NCBI GenBank assembly: GCA_002491945.1 | Contig: DKWX01000040.1 | Coordinates: 1 to 28,919 of the forward strand | Origin: Porphyromonadaceae bacterium UBA7141 | GTDB taxonomy: Bacteria; Bacteroidota; Bacteroidia; Bacteroidales; Muribaculaceae | Length of the DNA stretch: 28,919 bases | Direction of reading: 5' to 3' | In this document: positions 7,467-15,083 of the stretch, piece by piece | Numbering within the stretch: position 1 is the stretch's first letter | Layout: each line of letters opens with the position of its first letter | Notes under the pieces: model-generated | Databases searched by the model: none | The model's input: only the letters and a program-made list of their open reading frames with translations | What the model was told of the DNA's origin: nothing | Translations under genes and position numbers: made by a program

Positions 7467-9170
7467 ATGGCTAATTTCTATACTGACAACCCGGCCCTGA
7501 AACTCTATCTTACCCATCCGATGATGGAGAAGATCGTGGCACTCAAAGAGCGTGATTTTGCAGAGGCCGATAAATATGATTATGCTCCTCAGAACTATGA
7601 GGATGCAATCGACAATTATGACCGCGTGCTTGAGATCGTAGGCGACATCTGTGGTAACATCGTGGCTGAAAATGCTGAAGATGTAGACCATAACGGTCCG
7701 AAAGTGGAGAACTCGCGCGTGATTTACGCCGAGGGAACACAAAAGAATCTCGAGGCGACTCGTAAAGCCGGTCTGATGGGCATGGCTATGCCCCGCCGTC
7801 TTGGAGGACTTAACTTCCCGATAACTCCCTATATCATGGCTGCGGATATCGTAAGCCGGGCGGATGCAGGGTTTGAGAACCTTTGGGGACTTCAGGACTG
7901 TGCCGAGACAATCTATGAATTTGCCAATGAAGACCAGAAATCCCGCTATATACCTCGTGTGTGTGCAGGCGAGACAATGTCAATGGACCTCACCGAGCCG
8001 GATGCCGGTTCGGACCTCCAGAGTGTTATGCTCAAGGCCACTCAGAAAGAGGATGGCAGCTGGGTGCTCAATGGCGTGAAGCGCTTCATCACTAATGGTG
8101 ATGCTGACATTCATCTGGTGCTCGCCCGCTCGGAAGAAGGTTCGCATGATGGCCGTGGCCTGTCGATGTTTATTTATGACAAGCGCAACGGCGGTGTCAA
8201 CGTGCGCCGCATTGAGAATAAGATGGGTATCAAGGGTAGCCCCACATGTGAGCTAACCTATAAGGATGCGCCTGCAGAGCTGGTTGGTTCACGCCGCCTC
8301 GGTCTGATCAAATATGTGATGGCCTTGATGAATGGTGCGCGTCTCGGCATAGCCGCGCAGAGTGTGGGCATCAGCGAAATCGCATATCGCGAGGCTCTGG
8401 AGTATGCCCGCGACCGCAAGCAGTTTGGCAAGCCAATCATCGAATTCTCTGCTGTGTCGGAGATGATATCAGTGATGAAGGCTAAGCTGGATGCAAGCCG
8501 TGCGCTGCTTTATGCCTGTGCGCGGTTCGTAGATATGTATAAAATCTATGATGATATAGCAAAGGAGCGCGTTCTGACATTAGATGAGAAAAAGGAGGCT
8601 AAATATTACAGCAAGCTGGCTGACGCATTCACCCCGCTTGCCAAAGGCATGACCTCAGAATATGCCAACCAGAACGCCTATGATTGCATCCAGATTCACG
8701 GCGGTTCAGGCTTTATGAAGGATTATGCGTGTGAGCGTGTGTATCGTGACGCTCGTATCACCAGTATCTATGAGGGCACAACTCAACTTCAGGTAGTGGC
8801 TGCAATCCGCCACGTCACCACTGGCACATATCTGTCGAAAATCAAAGAGATGGAAGCTGAGCATGTGGCACCTGAGGACGAGAGCGTGAAGAGCATTCTG
8901 GTATCGATGACGCAGCAGTATGCCGATGCTGTGCAGAAAGTGCTGGAAGTAAAAGACAGCAATTATCAGGACTTCATGGCGCGCCGCCTCGTAGAGATGG
9001 CCGGTCATATCATTATGGGTTATCTTCTTCTTGAGGATGTCCAGAGAGACGGCAGCTTCCGCAAGAGTCTGCACGTATACGTCAACTACGGACAGGCAGA
9101 AGTGGCTAAACATGCCGGCTTTATCAGCAACTTCCGTCCGGAAGAAGTGGAAGATTATATCGTGAAATAA
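7467..9170 (+). CDS. Acyl-CoA dehydrogenase (large form)
   Basis: This FAD enzyme removes two hydrogens from an acyl-CoA thioester and passes electrons to Etf; encoded directly behind etfBA, it is probably their cognate partner. At 567 aa it is far longer than a standard 380-aa acyl-CoA dehydrogenase: about 80 extra residues at the N-terminus and 120 at the C-terminus (about 450-567). The core is intact: DLTEPDAGSD (174-183), ARDRKQFGKPI (314-324), IHGGSGF (410-416) and IYEGTTQLQ (434-442). E436 sits where medium-chain enzymes have their catalytic base. Substrate chain length cannot be read from the sequence. Large forms of this sort are known in Bacteroidota. A hairpin terminator follows at 9196. 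Confidence 0.93.
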   Translation: MANFYTDNPALKLYLTHPMMEKIVALKERDFAEADKYDYAPQNYEDAIDNYDRVLEIVGDICGNIVAENAEDVDHNGPKVENSRVIYAEGTQKNLEATRKAGLMGMAMPRRLGGLNFPITPYIMAADIVSRADAGFENLWGLQDCAETIYEFANEDQKSRYIPRVCAGETMSMDLTEPDAGSDLQSVMLKATQKEDGSWVLNGVKRFITNGDADIHLVLARSEEGSHDGRGLSMFIYDKRNGGVNVRRIENKMGIKGSPTCELTYKDAPAELVGSRRLGLIKYVMALMNGARLGIAAQSVGISEIAYREALEYARDRKQFGKPIIEFSAVSEMISVMKAKLDASRALLYACARFVDMYKIYDDIAKERVLTLDEKKEAKYYSKLADAFTPLAKGMTSEYANQNAYDCIQIHGGSGFMKDYACERVYRDARITSIYEGTTQLQVVAAIRHVTTGTYLSKIKEMEAEHVAPEDESVKSILVSMTQQYADAVQKVLEVKDSNYQDFMARRLVEMAGHIIMGYLLLEDVQRDGSFRKSLHVYVNYGQAEVAKHAGFISNFRPEEVEDYIVK

Positions 9171-9195
9171 TACGCTAACACTGTCGCAAAATGGA

Positions 9196-9241
9196 GAGAG
9201 TGGCGCATGGAGTAAAGATTCGGTGTGCCACTCTCGAAATT
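9196..9241 (+). terminator. Terminator of the etf operon
   Basis: GAGAGTGGCGCA (9196-9207) pairs with TGTGCCACTCTC (9224-9235), a 12-bp stem with one G-U pair and a 16-nt loop. The tail GAAATTTCTG is only moderately T-rich, so termination may be partial. Confidence 0.6.
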
Positions 9242-9264
9242 TCTGTGTAGAGAGGAGGCGTGGA

Positions 9265-9296
9265 TTTGGAAATCTCGGAAAAAAGTTGTAACTTTG
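9265..9296 (+). promoter_or_regulatory. Promoter of the rpsF-rpsR-rplI operon
   Basis: TTTG (9265-9268), a 20-nt spacer and TAACTTTG (9289-9296) form a full Bacteroidota -33/-7 pair. The predicted start near 9303 gives a leader of about 50 nt to the rpsF ATG at 9352. Confidence 0.8.
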
Positions 9297-9351
9297 CCGA
9301 GGTTTTTGCGCGAGTCGCGTGAATCCAAGGCAACTAACAATTATAATAACT

Positions 9352-9735
9352 ATGAATCGTTACGAAACCGTTTTCATTTTAACTCCCGTTTTGTCTGACG
9401 AACAGATGAAGGAAGCGGTTGGCAAGTTCACCGGCGTGCTTGAGGACAATGGTGGCAAGATTGTCAATGTTGAGGAGTGGGGTCTTAAGAAACTGGCCTA
9501 TCCGATCCAGAAGAAGTCGACAGGCTTCTACTGCCTCGTAGAGTTCGAGGGAGAGTCGACAATTGTGAAGAAGCTCGACACTGCATTCCGTCGCGATGAG
9601 CGAGTAATCCGCTTCCTGACTTTCCGTCTTGACAAATACGCAGCCGAATATGCTGAGAAGCGTCGCAATCTGAGAGCAAGCAAAGCAAGTGAGAAACCTG
9701 CCGAGGCAGCCGCCGAGGCAACAGCACAGAACTGA
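9352..9735 (+). CDS. rpsF: 30S ribosomal protein S6 (bS6)
   Basis: S6 binds the central domain of 16S rRNA as a heterodimer with S18, whose gene begins 2 nt after this one ends. From ATG 9352 the protein is 127 aa and starts MNRYETVFILTPVLSDEQ, as expected for S6; an in-frame ATG-like start at 9319 would add an unrelated 11-residue extension inside the probable 5' leader. The conserved YPIQKKSTGFYCLVEF stretch lies near residue 50, and RRDERVIRFLTFRLDK follows. The last 20 or so residues form an Ala/Glu/Lys-rich tail (EKPAEAAAEATAQN), which is variable in the family. Confidence 0.96.
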   Translation: MNRYETVFILTPVLSDEQMKEAVGKFTGVLEDNGGKIVNVEEWGLKKLAYPIQKKSTGFYCLVEFEGESTIVKKLDTAFRRDERVIRFLTFRLDKYAAEYAEKRRNLRASKASEKPAEAAAEATAQN

Positions 9736-9737
9736 TT

Positions 9738-10004
9738 ATGGCAGCCAACAGCGAAATCCGTTATCTTACTCCGTTGTCAGTCGACACGAAAAAGAAGAAA
9801 TATTGCCGTTTTAAACGTAGTGGCATCAAGTATATCGACTATAAGGATCCCGAGTTCCTGAAAAAATTCCTCAACGAACAGGGTAAGATCCTTCCCCGTC
9901 GCATCACAGGTACAAGCTTGAAATTCCAGCGTCGTGTGGCTCAGGCCGTAAAGCGTGCGCGTCATCTTGCTCTTCTGCCCTATGTGACAGACTTGATGAA
10001 ATAA
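9738..10004 (+). CDS. rpsR: 30S ribosomal protein S18 (bS18)
   Basis: This is the partner of S6 in the small-subunit platform. The 88-aa protein contains the S18 core: YCRFKRSGIKYIDYKD, then KILPRRITGTSLKFQRRV, and ends with the basic helix QAVKRARHLALLPYVTDLMK. It begins 2 nt after rpsF, which implies translational coupling that keeps the two subunits equal. No ssb gene separates them, unlike the order in many Firmicutes. Confidence 0.97.
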   Translation: MAANSEIRYLTPLSVDTKKKKYCRFKRSGIKYIDYKDPEFLKKFLNEQGKILPRRITGTSLKFQRRVAQAVKRARHLALLPYVTDLMK

Positions 10005-10034
10005 GAAAATTCACTTCTAACAAACGACATTAAG

Positions 10035-10535
10035 ATGAAAATTATCCTTAAAGAGAATATTCCCGGACTGGGATATAAAGATGATGTGGTGGAAGTGAAG
10101 GACGGCTATGGCCGTAACTATCTCATCCCCCAGGGGAAATGCATCATCGCCTCTGATGCCGCTCTTAAGCAGCTGAAAGAGGATCTGAAGCAGCGTGCCC
10201 ATAAGATTGCAGCTGCCAAGGCGGAGGCCGAGGCAGCCGCCAAGGCAATCGAGGGTCTGAAACTGGTGATTGCAGCCAAGACAGGTGCCAACGGCACAGT
10301 TTATGGCTCTGTAGGTGCAGCCCAGATTGCAGAGGCATTGGCAACTCTCGGTCATGAAGTTGACCGCAAGATTATCAATGTGAAGCAGCCTGTGAAGATG
10401 GTAGGCGCCTATGTGGCAACTATCAAATTCCACAAAGAGGTTGAAACAGAGGTGGCCTTCGAGGTTGTAAGCGAGGATGCTCCCGTTGCTCCCGCCGCTG
10501 AAGAGGCTGCAGCTGAGACTCCTGCTGCAGAGTAA
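10035..10535 (+). CDS. rplI: 50S ribosomal protein L9 (bL9)
   Basis: bL9 binds 23S rRNA near the L1 stalk and reaches across the ribosome surface. The 166-aa protein begins MKIILKENIPGLGYKDD and contains the signature VVEVKDGYGRNYLIPQGK (residues 17-34). A long alpha-helical linker rich in Ala/Lys/Glu follows, then the C-terminal RNA-binding domain (about 75-148). The last 18 residues are a low-complexity Ala/Pro/Glu tail (APAAEEAAAETPAAE). It is the last gene of the rpsF operon, 30 nt after rpsR, and is followed by a strong terminator. Confidence 0.97.
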   Translation: MKIILKENIPGLGYKDDVVEVKDGYGRNYLIPQGKCIIASDAALKQLKEDLKQRAHKIAAAKAEAEAAAKAIEGLKLVIAAKTGANGTVYGSVGAAQIAEALATLGHEVDRKIINVKQPVKMVGAYVATIKFHKEVETEVAFEVVSEDAPVAPAAEEAAAETPAAE

Positions 10536-10590
10536 AATCGAGCATACGATGTAGGGTGCCCCCTGAATGATGGGGTGTGCTTTTATACAT

Positions 10591-10637
10591 ATGCGGCTCC
10601 AGACGCGACTTGGCGTACGGAGCCGCATTATTTTTAT
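10591..10637 (+). terminator. Terminator of the ribosomal protein operon
   Basis: ATGCGGCTCC (10591-10600) pairs perfectly with GGAGCCGCAT (10619-10628), a 10-bp stem. The loop contains an inner ACGC/GCGT helix. The tail TATTTTTAT is T-rich. Confidence 0.85.
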
Positions 10638-10691
10638 GTAACGCTGTAGGCAAAGCTATGCTTTGTTTATGGCGGATATGGATTTTTTTTG

Positions 10692-10699
10692 TATCTTTG
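10692..10699 (+). promoter_or_regulatory. Candidate -7 element of the dnaN promoter
   Basis: TATCTTTG fits TAnnTTTG. The nearest TTTG upstream (10662-10665) is 26 nt away, longer than the usual 19-20, so only the -7 box is supported. The predicted leader to dnaN is about 115 nt. Confidence 0.5.
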
Positions 10700-10821
10700 T
10701 AAGTTGTAATATACATCGGTAAAGTGATATGTGGCATGGTTTGTGTGGAATGTGGCCGAGATGAGGCATAGCACGGCATATGTGGCAATTCGCTTTACGA
10801 CAATCTAAATTTACTACCAAT

Positions 10822-11946
10822 ATGAGATTTAACGTTTCGGGCAAAGCCCTTCAGACTCAGCTTCAGGCAGTGAGTAAGGTCATCAATTCAAAGAACGCAC
10901 TGTCGATACTTGACAACTTTCTGCTCAGTGTGAAGGGAGAGACGCTTTATGTGACCGGTGGCGATCAGGAGAATGTGATGACTGCCACAGTAGAAATCTT
11001 GGATGCTGATGGAGAGGGAGAAATCGCAATTCTGGCCAAACGACTTCTCGAAGTAGTAAAAGAAGTCAGCAATCAGCCTCTTGTTTTCGATATAAATCAA
11101 GAGACGAAAGAGGTGTCTCTTACTTTTAATAACGGACACTTCAGTTTCATGGGTATTGATGCCGCGGAGTATCCCCGTAAGAAGGATCATGAGGAAGAGT
11201 CCGAAGATTTCGAGCTCCCTGCCGATGTGCTGGCAGAGGGCCTTGAGGGCACTCTCTTTGCAATAAGTAATGATACAATACGTCCAATCATGACAGGCGT
11301 ATTTGTAGACATCGAGCTTGAGCGGCTGACTTTTGTAAGTTCAGACACGCATAAGCTCGTGAAATTTCAGGTAGACAAAGTGGCTCCCGGGCTTACAGGC
11401 AACTTCATACTGCCCGGCAAGGCAGCCAATGTGCTCAAAGGGTTGATTGATAAAGACGGAGATCCGGTGAGAATTGTAAAAGATGCCAAGTCAGCCACAT
11501 TCGACTTCGGCACGTATACACTCACCACACGCCTTATCAAGGGGACTTATCCTAACTATAAACGTGTTTTCCCGAAGGATAATCCGTTCCGTATGGTGGT
11601 CAACCGCGAATCGCTTCTGAATGCTGTAAGACGAGTGGCTCTTTTCGCGAGCAAGGCTTCGAATCTAATAAAATTCACTATTGACAGCACGCAGATCGTG
11701 ATGGGAGGTCAAGACCTTGATTACGCCACCTCGGCTGAAGAACGTGTGGATTGCGATTATCAAGGGAACCCGATGACGATAGGGTTTAATTCCACATATA
11801 TGGTGGAGGTTCTTTCCAATATCAAAGGAGAAGATGTGGAGATACAGTTGGCAGATCCCGCACGTCCCGGTCTTTTCAGTCCGCTTGAGCAGCAGCAGGG
11901 CATAGAGGTCGTGATGCTTCAGATGCCTATGCAGGTGATAGAATAA
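10822..11946 (+). CDS. dnaN: DNA polymerase III beta subunit (sliding clamp)
   Basis: DnaN is the ring-shaped processivity clamp that tethers the replicative polymerase and many repair enzymes to DNA. The 374-aa protein from ATG 10822 (MRFNVSGKALQTQLQAVSKV) has the usual length and the three-domain clamp fold sequence. Family stretches include NALSILDNFLLSV, AEYPRKKD and LIKGTYPNYKRVFPKDN, and it ends in VVMLQMPMQV, the conserved C-terminal strand. The 14-residue extension to the ATG at 10780 is not conserved-looking and was not used. dnaN is away from dnaA here. It leads a compact co-directional set (exonuclease, coaBC, DUF4835, recN, rlmB). Confidence 0.97.
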   Translation: MRFNVSGKALQTQLQAVSKVINSKNALSILDNFLLSVKGETLYVTGGDQENVMTATVEILDADGEGEIAILAKRLLEVVKEVSNQPLVFDINQETKEVSLTFNNGHFSFMGIDAAEYPRKKDHEEESEDFELPADVLAEGLEGTLFAISNDTIRPIMTGVFVDIELERLTFVSSDTHKLVKFQVDKVAPGLTGNFILPGKAANVLKGLIDKDGDPVRIVKDAKSATFDFGTYTLTTRLIKGTYPNYKRVFPKDNPFRMVVNRESLLNAVRRVALFASKASNLIKFTIDSTQIVMGGQDLDYATSAEERVDCDYQGNPMTIGFNSTYMVEVLSNIKGEDVEIQLADPARPGLFSPLEQQQGIEVVMLQMPMQVIE

Positions 11947-11973
11947 CTAAGAGGCCCACAAAAGATAAAAAAG

Positions 11974-12747
11974 ATGAAACTCAATCTAAAGCGGCCACTG
12001 GTAGTGTTTGATCTTGAGACTACCGGCACCAACATACTTCGCGACCGGATTGTAGAGATAAGTGTGGTCAAGGTGATGCCCGACGGCACCAGAATTGATA
12101 AAACGAAGCGGTTGAATCCTGAAATGCATATACCGGAGGCTTCGACTGCTGTGCATCATATCACGGATGAGATGGTGGCTGATGAGCCTACATTCCGTCA
12201 GGTGGCGAAATCACTCAATGAGTTTTTTGATGGATGCGATGTGGCTGGATTCAACAGCAATAAGTTTGATGTGCCGCTGCTTGTGGAGGAATTCGCCAGA
12301 GCCGGCATAAACTTTGATGTTAATGGACGAAAGTTTATAGATGTCCAGAATATCTTCCATAAGATGGAGCAGCGTACACTTGTGGCTGCTTATAAATTCT
12401 ATTGTGGCAAAGACCTTGAGGGGGCGCATTCGGCCAATGCCGATACACTGGCCACGTTAGAGGTGCTTGAAAGTCAGGTAGAACGTTATGACGAACTGCA
12501 GAACGATGTGGATTTTCTGAGTGACTTCTCGGCCGGAGGGCGCTCGTTGGATCTGGCAGGCAGAATTGTGCTTGATGAAAATGATGTGCCGGTGTTTAAC
12601 TTCGGTAAGCATAAGGGATGTGCCGTAGAGGATGTGCTGCGTAGAGAACCGTCATTCTATGGATGGATAATGCAGGGTGAATTCCCGAAGAATACCAAGG
12701 ACGTGCTGACGCAACTGCGCTATAAATATCTGAATAAAAGCAAATAG
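11974..12747 (+). CDS. DnaQ-like 3'-5' exonuclease with C-terminal DUF3820-type domain
   Basis: This is a DEDDh exonuclease. The motifs are complete: FDLETTG (residues 12-18; D13, E15), GFNSNKFDVPLL (92-103; D99) and AHSANADTL (151-159; H152, D157), so it should be catalytically active. After residue 195 a second small domain carries FNFGKHKGCAVEDVL and FYGWIMQGEFPKNTK, resembling the DUF3820 module found with exonuclease X-type proteins. It lies 27 nt after dnaN, so it may act as proofreader or repair nuclease beside the clamp. That role is an inference, and whether it is the main epsilon subunit is not determined. coaBC begins 3 nt after its stop. Confidence 0.88.
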   Translation: MKLNLKRPLVVFDLETTGTNILRDRIVEISVVKVMPDGTRIDKTKRLNPEMHIPEASTAVHHITDEMVADEPTFRQVAKSLNEFFDGCDVAGFNSNKFDVPLLVEEFARAGINFDVNGRKFIDVQNIFHKMEQRTLVAAYKFYCGKDLEGAHSANADTLATLEVLESQVERYDELQNDVDFLSDFSAGGRSLDLAGRIVLDENDVPVFNFGKHKGCAVEDVLRREPSFYGWIMQGEFPKNTKDVLTQLRYKYLNKSK

Positions 12748-12750
12748 AAG

Positions 12751-13968
12751 ATGTCGTTGAAAGGTAAACATATCGTATTGGGTATATCCGGAGGAATTGC
12801 GGCCTATAAATCGGCCTATCTGTTGCGTCTTCTGATAAAGCAAGGGGCAGAGGTCCAGGTGGTGATTACTCCCAACGGTAAGGAATTTATTACTCCGGCT
12901 ACATTGGCAGCGTTGAGCGGCAAGCCTGTGGTGAGTGAATTTTTCGCAGCTAACACCGGAGAATGGCATTCGCATGTGGACTTAGGCTTATGGGCCGATC
13001 TGATGATAGTGGCTCCGGCCACGGCATCTACAATCGGCAAGATGGCCAATGGGATAGCCGACAATATGCTCATTACGACATATCTTTCGGCCAAAGAACA
13101 GGTTATGGTGGCACCGGCGATGGATCTTGACATGTGGGCCCATCCTTCTACGCAGCGGAATGTAGAGACACTGCGGCGAGATGGAGTCATCATAGTGGAG
13201 CCGCAGAGCGGTTTTTTAGCCTCCGGGCTGACAGGGAAAGGGCGGATGGAGGAGCCGGAGGCGATACTTGCTGCCGCAGAACGTTATTTTGAGTCATGCC
13301 AAAGGCAGACTTCGCTGCAGGGTGTGAAAGTGCTGATAAGCGCCGGCCCTACATACGAAAATATTGACCCGGTGCGTTTTATAGGTAATTATTCATCAGG
13401 TAAGATGGGCTTTGCCATAGCGTGCGAATGTCGTAGAAGGGGAGCTGATGTGACGGTTGTAGCCGGTCCGGTGGATCGTTCGCTTACACTTGACGATGGG
13501 ATAAGGCGTGTTGATGTGCGTTCGGCATGTGAGATGCTTGCTGCAATGCAGCAAGAATTCGCATCGTGTGATGTGGCGGTATTGGCGGCAGCTGTGGCCG
13601 ACTATACACCTGCCGATCCTCAAAAAAATAAAATTAAACGGGAGGCCAATGGCGACATCAGTCTGCGCATTGTGAGAAATCCGGACATCGCTGCCACTCT
13701 CGGGGAGCACAAAGGGAAAAAATATCTTGTGGGATTCGCTTTGGAAACCGACCATGAAATGGAGAATGCGTTAGGGAAAATGGAGCGTAAGAACCTCGAC
13801 ATGATTGTGCTCAATTCATTGCGAGATCCCGGGGCCGGGATGATGACCGACACCAATAAGGTGACGATATTCAAGCGTGACGGCGAGGCATTGACCTATC
13901 CCCTGAAAAACAAAAAAGATGTAGCCTCCGATATAGTCGATGCGTTTGCATCCGGGATTGGCAGGTGA
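12751..13968 (+). CDS. coaBC: Bifunctional phosphopantothenoylcysteine decarboxylase / phosphopantothenate-cysteine ligase
   Basis: This enzyme performs two consecutive steps of coenzyme A synthesis: joining 4'-phosphopantothenate to cysteine (CoaB) and decarboxylating the product with FMN (CoaC). In this 405-aa protein CoaC is residues 1-185 and CoaB about 190-405. CoaC has GISGGIAAYK (11-20), catalytic H75 in HSHVDLG, and APATASTIGK (88-97). Two residues differ from E. coli: the PxMNxxMW Asn is Asp125 (PAMDLDMW), and the flap Cys is Ser158 (LASGLTGKGRM). CoaB has ISAGPTYENIDPVRFIGN, SSGKMGFAIA, AAVADYTPA, KIKRE and VGFALETD, so it looks complete. It starts 3 nt after the exonuclease gene, so the two are almost certainly co-transcribed. 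Confidence 0.96.
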   Translation: MSLKGKHIVLGISGGIAAYKSAYLLRLLIKQGAEVQVVITPNGKEFITPATLAALSGKPVVSEFFAANTGEWHSHVDLGLWADLMIVAPATASTIGKMANGIADNMLITTYLSAKEQVMVAPAMDLDMWAHPSTQRNVETLRRDGVIIVEPQSGFLASGLTGKGRMEEPEAILAAAERYFESCQRQTSLQGVKVLISAGPTYENIDPVRFIGNYSSGKMGFAIACECRRRGADVTVVAGPVDRSLTLDDGIRRVDVRSACEMLAAMQQEFASCDVAVLAAAVADYTPADPQKNKIKREANGDISLRIVRNPDIAATLGEHKGKKYLVGFALETDHEMENALGKMERKNLDMIVLNSLRDPGAGMMTDTNKVTIFKRDGEALTYPLKNKKDVASDIVDAFASGIGR

Positions 13969-14070
13969 ATGCATATATGCGGGGATGTCTCATAGAAATA
14001 TGAAGACTCCTGTATGTGCAGGCTGATTGTCGTATCGACATATGCCGAATGGGCCATAAAAGGAAAACAA

Positions 14071-14991
14071 ATGATCCGGAAATGTAGATTTGCCATATTG
14101 ATTCCGGCGGCAGCCATGATGGCGGCCGCCACTGCATCGGCGCAGGAACTCAGATGCCAGGTGGAGGTAAATTCCCAAAAGATAGAGGGAACGAACAAGA
14201 GTGTGTTTGAAACGCTTCAGTCGAGCATTACCGACTATATGAATGAGAATCGTTTCAGCACAGCCACATTTTCGCCTAATGAGAGGATTGAGTGCCGATT
14301 GCATCTCACCGTGGCCGAATATGATGGAGACCGGATAAAAGGAGATCTTCAGGTGCAGTTGTCAAGACCGGTATATAACTCCACGTACACTACGACATTA
14401 CTGAATTTTAAGGACTCTAAGATAGATTTCGAGTACAAGGAAGGTGATCCATTGGTGTACAATGAGACCTCTCAGCAGAGTAACCTTACGGCCATACTTG
14501 ACTATTATGCCTATCTCTTTCTCGGAATCGATTTTGACTCGTTTTCGCCAGAGGGAGGCCAGGCATTCTATGACCGTGCGCAGAGTGTGGTTCAGGCTGC
14601 TCAGAGCGCAGGCGAAGTGGGATGGCGTGCATTTGAAGACACAAAGAACCGTGCGGCAGTGCTGTCATCATTTACTGACAATAATACATCTGGAGTCAGA
14701 CGGCTACTCTATAATTATCACCGCAAGGGACTTGACGAGATGGTGACAAGTCCGGATAAAGGGCGAGCCGTAATCACGGAGTCGCTGAAAGAGATTCAGG
14801 ATGTATATAAGAATGCTCCTATGAGTGTGGCTCTTTCGATGTTCAGGGATGCAAAGCTTGATGAGCTGGTGAATATCTATTCCAAGGCTCCGCAAAGCGA
14901 GCGTGAAGAAGTATATGAACTGCTTCAACCCATATATCCTACGGATACTGAGCGTCTGGAGAAAATAAAGAAAGGTGAAGAGGGGATTTGA
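14071..14991 (+). CDS. DUF4835 family exported protein
   Basis: The 306-aa protein begins MIRKCRFAILIPAAAMMAAATASAQ-EL, a clear signal peptide with cleavage after ASAQ or nearby, so it is exported across the inner membrane. The mature start ELRCQVEVNSQKIEGTNKSVFETLQ is the hallmark of DUF4835, a Bacteroidota-specific family. The ATG at 14014 would bury the signal peptide behind 19 unrelated residues, so ATG 14071 is chosen. Some sources link DUF4835 to type IX secretion under the name PorD; I cannot confirm that from sequence. The gene sits between coaBC and recN, an order I associate with Bacteroidota. It has no transmembrane segment after the signal. Confidence 0.85.
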   Translation: MIRKCRFAILIPAAAMMAAATASAQELRCQVEVNSQKIEGTNKSVFETLQSSITDYMNENRFSTATFSPNERIECRLHLTVAEYDGDRIKGDLQVQLSRPVYNSTYTTTLLNFKDSKIDFEYKEGDPLVYNETSQQSNLTAILDYYAYLFLGIDFDSFSPEGGQAFYDRAQSVVQAAQSAGEVGWRAFEDTKNRAAVLSSFTDNNTSGVRRLLYNYHRKGLDEMVTSPDKGRAVITESLKEIQDVYKNAPMSVALSMFRDAKLDELVNIYSKAPQSEREEVYELLQPIYPTDTERLEKIKKGEEGI

Positions 14992-15031
14992 TGCATTCCG
15001 GTATCGCATGTATGAGTGCGGCTGATGAATG

Positions 15032-15046
15032 CGGGATTGTATCCCG
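15032..15046 (+). other. Small hairpin before recN
   Basis: CGGGAT (15032-15037) and ATCCCG (15041-15046) form a 6-bp stem with a 3-nt TGT loop, flanked by GAATG and AATGC. It lies about 25 nt before the recN Shine-Dalgarno-like AGGAG and could affect recN translation. There is no T-run, so it is not a terminator. Confidence 0.35.
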
Positions 15047-15083
15047 AATGCTATAAGGAGAATAACAGCATAGGAGACGACAG

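Noticed and set aside
9303..9351. S6:S18-binding autoregulatory leader of rpsF
   Set aside because: Only a small CGCG-AGT-CGCG hairpin is visible; I could not recognise the known S6:S18 motif.
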